From Alphaproteobacteria bacterium UBA3650 (GTDB taxonomy: Bacteria; Pseudomonadota; Alphaproteobacteria; CAAHEQ01; UBA3637), in NCBI GenBank assembly GCA_002373815.1, contig DFKH01000060.1:1-5199 (forward strand): DNA of 5,199 bases, in the 5' to 3' direction. The notes under the pieces were generated by a model, which saw only the letters and a program-made list of their open reading frames with translations, was not told where the DNA came from and ran no database searches. The position numbers and the translations under genes were made by a program. Below, piece by piece: positions 1-5,199 of this stretch. Positions within the stretch are counted from its first letter, which is position 1. Each line of letters opens with the position of its first letter.

Positions 1-1
1 T

Positions 2-1819
2 GATGAAACAAATTATGCGGCTAAGGCTTTTGGTATTAAGTTGGGTCGAAACGCCACGTTGACCGATTACAGTGATACAGCGTCTGTCTTTAATGTGGTC
101 GCCAATGGTCAAAAGACGGTTGGTATTCAGGCCAAAGATGGTGTTAATATGACGTTGAACAACAAGAATGTTTTGACCATTACAGGTGATGAATTGGCTG
201 TTGGTATTGAAATCGGTGCGCAAGATGGCACAGGTAATAATACTTTGGTCAACAATGGTGCTATGGATGTGACCGCCTCTGGGACAGGTGGTTATGGCTA
301 TGGCATTTTGGTGCATGCGGGAACCGCTGGAAACACGAATGTCACAAATACGGGTGATATTACGGTGAATGCCACGAATGCTTATGGTATCTATGTGGAT
401 GGTTATGATGCCAATCGTGTGACCATTACCAACAGCGGTACGATTACGTTGAATGGTTCCTCTTGTTCAGATTGTGATGGCAGTGAGCCCCGTGATAATT
501 ATATCGTTTTGAACGGTGCGACGATGCAGACATCTGGATTATTGCAAGCCAGCGTGCCCGTTAATACCAACTCGTTTGGCGGACAGGTCAATTTGGCACA
601 AGGTGGCGGAATTGCTGCACCCGTTGTCAGCGGACAAATTGGTGTTGCTAGCAGCGTTGTGATGTCTGGATTCGAAAATACCTATACATTACACAATGCT
701 ATTCAATCGCCTGACACAACGGGATTGTCTTTGGCCTCGAAATCCGCTTTGTTTGATGCCAAGTTATCTGGCGAAGATATTGTGATGGAAATGAATGGAT
801 TTGACACCGCTACCAAAAACAAGAGTTTAGCTCATTTCTTGACGCGCAACTATGGTTCTGGTAAAAACGAAGGATTATTCAGAACTTTGAAGGCCTTTGG
901 TTCGGCAAAAGAACTGGCAAACGCTGTCAACAAGATGTCTGGTAAGGATATGTTCTCTCGCTTTACCTTTGAAGATATGACTATGATGCGTGAACTTAAC
1001 CTGGATATGAACAAGCACTTGTTTGCCAATAAGGCCGCACATTTGAGCATGGGAGGATCTGTTTCTTCACCGATGGCTTTCCGTGGCGATAATGGTTCTA
1101 ACAGTCGCTATAGCTTAACAAGTAAGTCTGATGGAGCCACCTCGGTTGGTTTGGGTATTGCCTTTACGGATACACGCAGTGATGATGATCATGATGGTAA
1201 TAATCGTTCTGAAACAATGTATCAGATGATTGTCCCAATCGGATTTAAGACAAATGGTGTGCACTTTATTACTTCCCCACGTTTAGGGTATGCGCGTGGT
1301 GAATATGATCGGACTGGCTATGAAAATCGCAGTTATGATGGTGAAATTGAAAAACGTGTCTTTGGTTTGATGAATGAAGCGCGGTATCCAATTACGATAG
1401 GTAAAGTGAAAGTTGAACCTGCGGCAGAATTTAACATGCTGGGATATGAACAAAAAGGTCGTGAAAACAACAAAGAATATAGTTTGCGAATTCCAAAGCA
1501 ACGCACATATTCTGTTGAAGGTGGTGTTGGGGTGTACCTGTCTGGTGATATGGAATTCGCCAATGGCACAACCTTTAAACCTATGATGGGAGTGGCTGCA
1601 TATCACGAATTCGCTGATCCATACAAAATGGAAGTTGGTATGAATGGTATGGATGGCTTCTTTACTTTGCGTGATGAAAAACGCTCTGATAATCGAGCGG
1701 TTATGCGTGCTGGCTTTGATTTGGATCATACACGGTACTCTATCTATGGTGTGGTCGTATCTTACTTGGATCGTGAGGCTCGTACGAAAGCGAATATGGG
1801 TATGAAGTGGAAATTTTAA
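2..1819 (+). CDS. Autotransporter-type outer membrane protein, C-terminal part (5' end off the window)
   Basis: The frame is open from base 2 to the TAA at 1817-1819, giving 605 residues with no start in the window. The TTG at 41 has no convincing ribosome binding site and lies inside the open frame, so it is not taken as the start. In order, counting residue 1 at base 2: glycine/asparagine-rich beta-helix-like passenger repeats (about 39-152), a Cys-Ser-Asp-Cys pair (155-158), a Ser/Thr/Val-rich linker, a helical stretch (about 285-343) and a roughly 280-residue region of alternating hydrophobic strands and polar loops ending in Lys-Trp-Lys-Phe. A terminal Phe is the usual beta-signal read by the BAM complex. 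This is the type V secretion layout: the barrel sits in the outer membrane and the passenger is displayed or released. The role is probably adhesion or surface interaction, but the missing N-terminus (signal peptide, most of the passenger) prevents a specific call. Barrel class is confident; function is unknown. Confidence 0.85.
   Translation, partial: DETNYAAKAFGIKLGRNATLTDYSDTASVFNVVANGQKTVGIQAKDGVNMTLNNKNVLTITGDELAVGIEIGAQDGTGNNTLVNNGAMDVTASGTGGYGYGILVHAGTAGNTNVTNTGDITVNATNAYGIYVDGYDANRVTITNSGTITLNGSSCSDCDGSEPRDNYIVLNGATMQTSGLLQASVPVNTNSFGGQVNLAQGGGIAAPVVSGQIGVASSVVMSGFENTYTLHNAIQSPDTTGLSLASKSALFDAKLSGEDIVMEMNGFDTATKNKSLAHFLTRNYGSGKNEGLFRTLKAFGSAKELANAVNKMSGKDMFSRFTFEDMTMMRELNLDMNKHLFANKAAHLSMGGSVSSPMAFRGDNGSNSRYSLTSKSDGATSVGLGIAFTDTRSDDDHDGNNRSETMYQMIVPIGFKTNGVHFITSPRLGYARGEYDRTGYENRSYDGEIEKRVFGLMNEARYPITIGKVKVEPAAEFNMLGYEQKGRENNKEYSLRIPKQRTYSVEGGVGVYLSGDMEFANGTTFKPMMGVAAYHEFADPYKMEVGMNGMDGFFTLRDEKRSDNRAVMRAGFDLDHTRYSIYGVVVSYLDREARTKANMGMKWKF
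116..457 (+). repeat. Passenger beta-helix-like repeats within the autotransporter
   Basis: The protein carries degenerate repeats. A Val/Tyr-Gly-Ile turn recurs four times at intervals of 27, 33 and 28 residues, and an Asn-x-Gly-x-(Ile/Met)-x-Val/Leu strand recurs three times at intervals of 32 and 28 residues (for example NTGDITV and NSGTITL). This periodicity and the Asn, Gly and Thr richness are typical of right-handed parallel beta-helix passengers of autotransporters. At DNA level the copies are diverged, so they are protein repeats and not recent tandem duplications. More copies probably lie left of the window. Confidence 0.6.
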
Positions 1820-1836
1820 CAAGGTTGAGGAGAGAC

Positions 1837-1868
1837 AAAAAGGACCGCATTTGTGCGGTCCTTTTTTT
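1837..1868 (+). terminator. Intrinsic terminator, probably bidirectional
   Basis: An eight-base-pair GC-rich stem (1842-1849 GGACCGCA with 1854-1861 TGCGGTCC) closes a four-base loop. It is followed by seven T on the plus strand and preceded by five A, which extend the stem and give a five-U tract on the minus strand. It begins 18 bases after the autotransporter stop and lies about 20 bases beyond the stop of the converging gene at 1887, so it can end both transcripts. The plus direction is the stronger reading because of the longer T run. Confidence 0.93.
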
Positions 1869-1886
1869 GACTTGCTTGTGTTTTTT

Positions 1887-3317
1887 TTAACTTCTTTGTG
1901 TTCCTCGTTTAATGATGTTCTGAGGAAGTGTTGATGGAGAAGATGAGTTGGCTGTTTGTGGTGGATTTAATACCACAATGTCTTGAGGGTTAGTTGGCCA
2001 TGGCAAAACGGCTCGTTTTTCAAAACGCGTGTATTGCCGTTTTTGATGACCTTCATCAGAAAAACCAACAACGCACCAACGTTCACGATTTCCTTGGCTG
2101 GATAGGGGCTTTAACATAATACGTGGTAAATTATCCTCACCGATATTGTGATTGATAGCACGAATTTTATGAAGATCATGATCCCTCATTTTATCAATAG
2201 CAGCATGTCCTGCAATTAAGGTTCGGCTCCCTTTATCAAGGGGAATATTCATAATGCGTTGTAATTTTTTGACTGCTTCTAGTTGATATTCCTCAGGGTA
2301 TTTTGAAAATTCTTGTAATGCTGCTGGCAAAAAGGTAAAGTCCATTTGTTCGCCCTGAATGGCTGTCGTTTGATTTCTTAACAATTTCAGTAAGTGTCGT
2401 TGTTTTTCTTCTTCTGTTTGATATATCAAAGTGTGTTTTTGTTTATCAGACAGTTGTTTTTGCGCAAAATAGTTCGCTTTTATAAATAGAGCGTTTTCTA
2501 TTTCCTGATCAATAAAAGATAAGAGGGATCTCAGACGTGTTGATAGAATTGGTTTTTGATGAAATACATCGTGGGCGAATTGTTTGAAAATCTTAATCTC
2601 TGCTGTATAAACAGATTGCTGATCATCATCAAGTGCCGCTTTGTGTAAGGTTGCAAGCAGTTTTAAAAGCTGTATATCCAAGTTACTTGTGTAATTTTGA
2701 AGATGAATGAGTGTCTCTGATAACATAGGATTGCCTTGTAATTTTTTTTGTTCGCGTTTTTGACGCTCTTTGTGCTTTTTTAATACTTCGGCGCCTTTAG
2801 TGTAATGAGAAATCTTTTTTTTCATGGCTCGTTCTTTTGAACGAATGGCTAATAAATTTTTATCGTGGCGAGCCTCTAATGATTGTATATCTAATGCATT
2901 TTGATCATCAATCTGGGGTAATTCATGACCTGTAATATCAAGATAGGCGTTTTCAAAATAAAATGTGAAATCATCCTGACATTCTTTCCATTCGGACTTG
3001 ATTTGTGCAAGTGCCACCATTGATTGTGTTTTGTCCGTTTTTAATGGTTTTAATTGATTTTCAAGTTCTTTAAGAGAAGTGGGGATGATTGTGTAGACTT
3101 GATCAAAAACAGTGTGTAACTGTGTTTTAATTGCTCTAGCTTCTGTTTTCAATGCAGACCATTCTTCTTTTTTTTGTTGAGCTAAAGCTAATGTTTCTTT
3201 TTCATTCAGAAGAGAAAGATCGTTTAATAATTGTTCTGAAAAGAGATGAATTTGTTGATCTGTTGACAAAGTCCCCAATTCTAAATTTAATACAGTTGCT
3301 TGTTCTTTTTTGGTCAT
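1887..3317 (-). CDS. Unrecognised 476-residue helix-rich protein downstream of tRNA-Leu
   Basis: I do not recognise this family. The ATG at 3317 is chosen because AGGAAA sits just upstream at good spacing; the frame extends further up to 3383, but those 22 codons would translate the tRNA gene. There is no signal peptide and no membrane segment, so a cytoplasmic location is likely. Residues 1-110 look helical and charged, with coiled-coil potential. Residues 155-195 are strongly basic (Lys/Arg/Gln/Glu runs), which suggests RNA, DNA or ribosome contact, but this is only inference. Residues 200-325 are again helical. Residues 325-445 look like a compact folded domain, with a Trp-Cys-Val-Val-Gly-Phe strand at 414-419 followed by a basic stretch. 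The last 30 residues are Pro/Ser/Asn-rich and probably disordered. The gene shares a candidate promoter with tRNA-Leu and ends before the bidirectional terminator. Length, good ribosome site and absence of stops make it a real gene. Confidence 0.82.
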   Translation of the reverse strand: MTKKEQATVLNLELGTLSTDQQIHLFSEQLLNDLSLLNEKETLALAQQKKEEWSALKTEARAIKTQLHTVFDQVYTIIPTSLKELENQLKPLKTDKTQSMVALAQIKSEWKECQDDFTFYFENAYLDITGHELPQIDDQNALDIQSLEARHDKNLLAIRSKERAMKKKISHYTKGAEVLKKHKERQKREQKKLQGNPMLSETLIHLQNYTSNLDIQLLKLLATLHKAALDDDQQSVYTAEIKIFKQFAHDVFHQKPILSTRLRSLLSFIDQEIENALFIKANYFAQKQLSDKQKHTLIYQTEEEKQRHLLKLLRNQTTAIQGEQMDFTFLPAALQEFSKYPEEYQLEAVKKLQRIMNIPLDKGSRTLIAGHAAIDKMRDHDLHKIRAINHNIGEDNLPRIMLKPLSSQGNRERWCVVGFSDEGHQKRQYTRFEKRAVLPWPTNPQDIVVLNPPQTANSSSPSTLPQNIIKRGTQRS

Positions 3318-3321
3318 AGTA

Positions 3322-3327
3322 TTTCCT
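3322..3327 (-). promoter_or_regulatory. Ribosome binding site fixing the start at 3317
   Basis: On the minus strand AGGAAA lies in the 16 bases between the tRNA CCA end and the ATG, with AGGA six bases from the start codon. It decides for the ATG at 3317 over the in-frame upstream start inside the tRNA. Confidence 0.75.
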
Positions 3328-3333
3328 GATAAA

Positions 3334-3420
3334 TGGTGCCCAGGAAGGGACTCGAACCCCCACTCCTTTGACAGAACCAGCACCTGAAGCTGGCGCGTCT
3401 ACCAATTTCGCCACCTGGGC
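3334..3420 (-). tRNA. tRNA-Leu (anticodon CAG)
   Basis: Read on the minus strand, the acceptor GCCCAGG (3420-3414) pairs perfectly with CCTGGGC (3344-3338). It is followed by discriminator A (3337), as expected for leucine, and an encoded CCA (3336-3334). The D-arm contains the GG of a normal D-loop. The anticodon stem CCAGC/GCTGG encloses the seven-base loop TTCAGGT, giving anticodon CAG, which reads CUG. A variable region of about 15 bases before the T-arm makes it a class II tRNA, as leucine tRNAs are. The T-loop is TTCGAGT. The T-stem GGGGG/CCCTT needs two G-U pairs and the variable-arm stem looks weak, but the gene is otherwise intact. It lies 16 bases upstream of the unrecognised gene and 45 bases after ruvX, all on the same strand. 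Confidence 0.96.
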
Positions 3421-3432
3421 TTATACTGGGTT

Positions 3433-3461
3433 ATTATACAACAGGATAAGTGAAAAGTCAA
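3433..3461 (-). promoter_or_regulatory. Sigma-70-type promoter for tRNA-Leu and the downstream gene
   Basis: On the minus strand TTGACT (3461-3456), a 17-base spacer and a perfect TATAAT (3438-3433) form a near-consensus promoter. Its -10 ends 12 bases before the first base of the tRNA, so transcription should start about five bases before the mature 5' end. The -35 begins four bases after the ruvX stop codon. Strength and position fit a stable-RNA promoter, and no terminator separates the tRNA from the gene at 3317. Confidence 0.85.
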
Positions 3462-3465
3462 GAAA

Positions 3466-3864
3466 TTAGTTGTTTTGAAGCCAACGATCCAAAATAACAC
3501 GAGCGCTTTCTGCATCTAAAATTTCCTTGCGTTTGTTTTGACGCATAAAAAGGTTGTCCTTTAGGTAATTTTCGGCGGCCACTGAAGATTTGCGTTCATC
3601 TTGCCAATAAATGGGTAAAGCATATTTTTCTTGTAATCTGGTAGCAAACAAACGCGCATTTGCAGCTGTATCCCCCTCTGTTCCGTCGGGTTGCAGGGGA
3701 AGCCCCATGATAAAGGCACAGATATTTTTAGAGGGAACTATGTCGTCTAACTCACTCAATTTGTGGATAATTTTAAAGGAACGAGCAATCCGTTCTTTTT
3801 CGCCCGCTACGGCCAGACCTATTCGTTTGCTGCCATAATCAATTCCTAAAAAGTTTTTTTCCAT
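3466..3864 (-). CDS. ruvX: RuvX/YqgF family putative pre-16S rRNA nuclease / Holliday junction resolvase-like protein
   Basis: The 132-residue product matches the YqgF (RuvX) family in length and motifs. The N-terminal GIDYGSKRIGLA (7-18) carries the first acidic residue, Asp9, of the RNase H-like fold. MGLPLQPDG (53-61) is the conserved Gly-Leu-Pro turn. QDERKSSVAAE (88-98) corresponds to the usual Asp-Glu-Arg motif followed by two small hydroxyl residues, and LDAESARVIL (116-125) holds the last catalytic Asp117. The family is linked to 5' maturation of 16S rRNA, and a Holliday-junction role has also been proposed; which applies here cannot be told from sequence. The ATG at 3864 is preferred to a GTG at 3879 because an AAGGAAA site lies directly before it and the protein then begins at the conserved core. 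It is divergent from rpiB. No terminator is visible after it, so its transcript may run into tRNA-Leu. Confidence 0.95.
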   Translation of the reverse strand: MEKNFLGIDYGSKRIGLAVAGEKERIARSFKIIHKLSELDDIVPSKNICAFIMGLPLQPDGTEGDTAANARLFATRLQEKYALPIYWQDERKSSVAAENYLKDNLFMRQNKRKEILDAESARVILDRWLQNN

Positions 3865-3868
3865 AAAA

Positions 3869-3875
3869 TTTCCTT
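3869..3875 (-). promoter_or_regulatory. Ribosome binding site of ruvX
   Basis: AAGGAAA on the minus strand, with AGGA six bases upstream of the ATG at 3864. It supports that start over the GTG at 3879. It overlaps the candidate -35 of the rpiB promoter on the opposite strand. Confidence 0.65.
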
Positions 3876-3902
3876 GCACAAAAAAAAGATTTCAAGTAAG
3901 AT
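3874..3902 (+). promoter_or_regulatory. Candidate promoter of rpiB-glyA
   Basis: TTGCAC (3874-3879), a 17-base spacer containing an A-run, and TAAGAT (3897-3902) resemble a sigma-70 promoter. The predicted start near 3909 would give a leader of about 30 bases before rpiB. The match is good but not perfect, and the A-rich spacer makes chance matches more likely. Confidence 0.5.
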
Positions 3903-3916
3903 AACTATTGAGCAAT

Positions 3917-3945
3917 ATTTTAACAGGAAAGGAGCCGCAATGCAA
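3917..3945 (-). promoter_or_regulatory. Candidate promoter of ruvX
   Basis: On the minus strand TTGCAT (3945-3940), a 17-base spacer and TAAAAT (3922-3917) form a plausible sigma-70 promoter. Its -35 is the complement of the rpiB start codon region, and its spacer covers the rpiB ribosome binding site. The predicted start near 3910 would give ruvX a leader of about 46 bases. Confidence 0.45.
3925..3934 (+). promoter_or_regulatory. Ribosome binding site of rpiB
   Basis: AGGAAAGGAG is a strong Shine-Dalgarno stretch ending five bases before the ATG at 3940. It decides for this start; the longer in-frame reading from 3874 has no such site and would include the candidate promoter. Confidence 0.8.
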
Positions 3946-4386
3946 GAAAAAAAGATGTTGATTGCCTCGGATCATGGTGGCTTTAAGTTGAAAGAAATAT
4001 TAAAAGAGTACTTGAAAAATAAGGGATATGATGTTTTAGATTGTGGCACAGATTCTGAGGAGTCTGTAAATTATCCAGATTATGCGGCTTTATTGGCTCA
4101 GGGTATCAAGATGCAGCAAGCAGAACGTGGTATTTTAATTTGTACGAGTGGTATCGGTATGAGTATTGCAGCCAATCGTTATCCCTTTATTCGAGCCGCT
4201 TTAGTACATTGTGTAGAAGAAGCACATTTATGTCGTGCCCATAATGATGCCAATGTGCTTGTTTTTGGTGCAAAGTTTATTGGTGCAGATGAGGCCAAAA
4301 AATGTGTAGATGAATTTTTAACAACGGCGTTTGAGGGGGGACGACACTGTGCCCGCGTTGGTGCGCTTGAAAGGATGGGAAAATGA
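3940..4386 (+). CDS. rpiB: Ribose-5-phosphate isomerase B
   Basis: The 148-residue product has the normal length and motifs of the RpiB/LacA family, which interconverts ribose 5-phosphate and ribulose 5-phosphate in the non-oxidative pentose phosphate pathway in the cytoplasm. SDHGG (10-14) supplies the Asp-His pair near the N-terminus. ICTSGIGMSIAANR (67-80) carries the catalytic cysteine Cys68 and the phosphate/anion-hole glycines. HNDANVLVFGAKFIG (101-115) is the His-Asn segment found in this family. The loop after the cysteine reads Cys-Thr-Ser-Gly where many homologues have Cys-Gly-Thr/Ser-Gly; the hydroxyl residue two after the cysteine is kept. LacA-type activity is less likely because no sugar-catabolic gene is nearby. 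The stop codon overlaps the glyA start (ATGA), so the two are translationally linked. Supplying ribose phosphate next to a one-carbon enzyme fits nucleotide synthesis. Confidence 0.96.
   Translation: MQEKKMLIASDHGGFKLKEILKEYLKNKGYDVLDCGTDSEESVNYPDYAALLAQGIKMQQAERGILICTSGIGMSIAANRYPFIRAALVHCVEEAHLCRAHNDANVLVFGAKFIGADEAKKCVDEFLTTAFEGGRHCARVGALERMGK
4371..4375 (+). promoter_or_regulatory. Ribosome binding site of glyA inside rpiB
   Basis: AAGGA lies seven bases before the glyA ATG and within the last codons of rpiB. Together with the ATGA overlap, this suggests that glyA initiates partly by coupling to rpiB translation. Confidence 0.65.
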
Positions 4387-5199
4387 ATACTTTTTTTGAA
4401 AATTCTTTAAAACAGGAAGATCCAGAGATTGCAACGCTAATTGATAAGGAGTTAGATCGTCAACAAGATCACATTGAATTGATTGCATCTGAAAATATTG
4501 TGTCCAAAGCTGTGTTGCAGGCGATGGGGTCTGTGTTTACCAATAAATATGCAGAAGGGTATCCTGGTAAGCGTTATTATCATGGCTGTGAGTTTGCAGA
4601 TGGCGTGGAAGAGTTGGCACGTGAACGATTGAAAAAGATGTTTGGTGCCTCTTTTGTGAATGTGCAACCGCATTCTGGTTCACAAGCCAATGCCGCTGTG
4701 TATATGGCTTTGTTGCAACCAGGTGATACAGTCATGGGGCTAAGTTTGGATGCAGGGGGCCATTTGACTCATGGTGCGAAAGTTTCTTCATCGGGCAAAT
4801 ATTACAATTCTATTCAATATGGTGTGAATGATGAAGGATTGATTGATTATGATGAAGTGGAACGCTTGGCAAAGGAACACAGGCCTAAATTGATTATTAC
4901 GGGAGGATCGGCTTACGCCCGTTTAATTGATTTTAAGCGTTTTCGTGAGATTGCTGATTCTGTGAATGCTTATTTGATGGTAGATATGGCGCATTTCGCG
5001 GGTTTGGTGGCTGGTAAACAAATTCCAAGTCCACTTGATTATGCTGATGTGGTAACTTCTACTACCCATAAAACATTACGTGGTCCTCGCGGAGGTGTGA
5101 TTTTAACCAATAATGAGGAGTTGGCAAAGAAGTTTAATTCCGCTATTTTCCCAGGACTTCAAGGAGGGCCTTTGATGCATGTGATTGCTGGTAAAGCAG
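4383..5199 (+). CDS. glyA: Serine hydroxymethyltransferase, N-terminal 272 residues (3' end off the window)
   Basis: The enzyme is a cytoplasmic PLP-dependent fold-type I transferase that converts serine and tetrahydrofolate to glycine and 5,10-methylene-tetrahydrofolate, the main source of one-carbon units. The frame is open from the ATG at 4383 to the right edge; the family is usually about 420 residues, so roughly a third is missing. Visible signatures are IELIASENIVS (31-41), NKYAEGYPGKRYYHGC (54-69) for substrate and PLP contact, QPHSGSQAN (95-103), VDMAHFAGLVA (200-210) with the PLP-binding Asp201, and STTHKTLRGPRGG (226-238) with the Schiff-base lysine Lys230. All expected active-site residues in the visible part are present, so it should be functional. 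It overlaps rpiB by four bases and shares its promoter. In many alphaproteobacteria nrdR and riboflavin genes follow glyA; that cannot be checked here. Confidence 0.98.
   Translation, partial: MNTFFENSLKQEDPEIATLIDKELDRQQDHIELIASENIVSKAVLQAMGSVFTNKYAEGYPGKRYYHGCEFADGVEELARERLKKMFGASFVNVQPHSGSQANAAVYMALLQPGDTVMGLSLDAGGHLTHGAKVSSSGKYYNSIQYGVNDEGLIDYDEVERLAKEHRPKLIITGGSAYARLIDFKRFREIADSVNAYLMVDMAHFAGLVAGKQIPSPLDYADVVTSTTHKTLRGPRGGVILTNNEELAKKFNSAIFPGLQGGPLMHVIAGKA

Noticed and set aside
41..43. TTG at 41 as start of the autotransporter gene
   Set aside because: The frame is open to the left edge, the upstream codons look like more of the same passenger, and there is no signal peptide after this TTG.
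116..457. Passenger repeats as a CRISPR-like or DNA-level tandem array
   Set aside because: The DNA copies are diverged and unequally spaced, and the regularity exists only in the protein.
850..1050. 66-residue minus-strand frame opposite the pre-barrel helix
   Set aside because: Antisense shadow of a well-supported coding region, with no recognisable protein features.
1283..1822. 179-residue minus-strand frame opposite the autotransporter barrel
   Set aside because: It is antisense to a clearly coding barrel region, has a His/Phe/Thr-rich composition typical of reverse-frame reading, and resembles no domain.
1871..1900. Similar short T/G-rich words near the end of the minus-strand gene as a repeat element
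   Set aside because: Too short and low in complexity to be more than chance next to a terminator.
3318..3383. Upstream extension of the minus-strand gene by 22 codons
   Set aside because: It would translate the tRNA-Leu T-arm, acceptor and CCA; the ATG at 3317 has its own ribosome binding site.
3202..3414. 70-residue minus-strand frame starting in the tRNA
   Set aside because: Its N-terminal part is the tRNA gene read as protein, and the rest is the wrong frame of the 476-residue gene.
3611..3838. 75-residue plus-strand frame opposite ruvX
   Set aside because: Fully antisense to the conserved ruvX gene, with no independent support.
3877..3879. GTG start for ruvX, five codons upstream
   Set aside because: The ribosome binding site lies downstream of it and directly precedes the ATG at 3864, where the conserved core begins.
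4452..4673. 73-residue minus-strand frame opposite glyA
   Set aside because: Lies across conserved serine hydroxymethyltransferase motifs and is only a shadow.

Overview
The window reads as chromosomal DNA of a fairly AT-rich Gram-negative bacterium. An autotransporter barrel ending in Phe requires an outer membrane. The rpiB-glyA pair and the general look of the proteins fit an alphaproteobacterium, probably host-associated, but this assignment is inference from gene order and style and no marker here fixes the lineage. I see no insertion sequence, phage gene, CRISPR array or attachment site.

Layout. Bases 2-1819 (+) are the 3' part of a large autotransporter-type surface protein: parallel beta-helix-like passenger repeats, a pre-barrel helix and a C-terminal beta-barrel. 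Its start lies off the left edge. A strong intrinsic terminator (1837-1868) follows and probably serves both strands, because the next gene (1887-3317, -) converges on it. That gene encodes a 476-residue, helix-rich, apparently cytoplasmic protein that I do not recognise. Immediately upstream of it on the same strand is a tRNA-Leu gene with anticodon CAG (3334-3420), whose encoded CCA ends 16 bases before the start codon. One near-consensus sigma-70 promoter (3433-3461) fits both as a tRNA-mRNA unit. Further upstream on the minus strand is ruvX/yqgF (3466-3864).

Right half. ruvX is divergent from rpiB (3940-4386, +), which overlaps glyA (4383 to the right edge, +, incomplete) by four bases (ATGA). 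In the 75-base gap two well-spaced candidate promoters face each other, one for rpiB-glyA and one for ruvX, so their polymerase footprints would overlap.

Function. rpiB (pentose phosphate interconversion) and glyA (serine to glycine plus one-carbon units) are central metabolism that feeds nucleotide synthesis. ruvX is a nucleic-acid housekeeping gene, and tRNA-Leu serves CUG decoding. The window is mostly ordinary core genome. The points that deserve attention are the unrecognised tRNA-linked gene, the tRNA-mRNA arrangement, the opposed promoters, and a lone CxxC pair in an otherwise cysteine-free autotransporter fragment. No new multi-gene system can be supported from this window.
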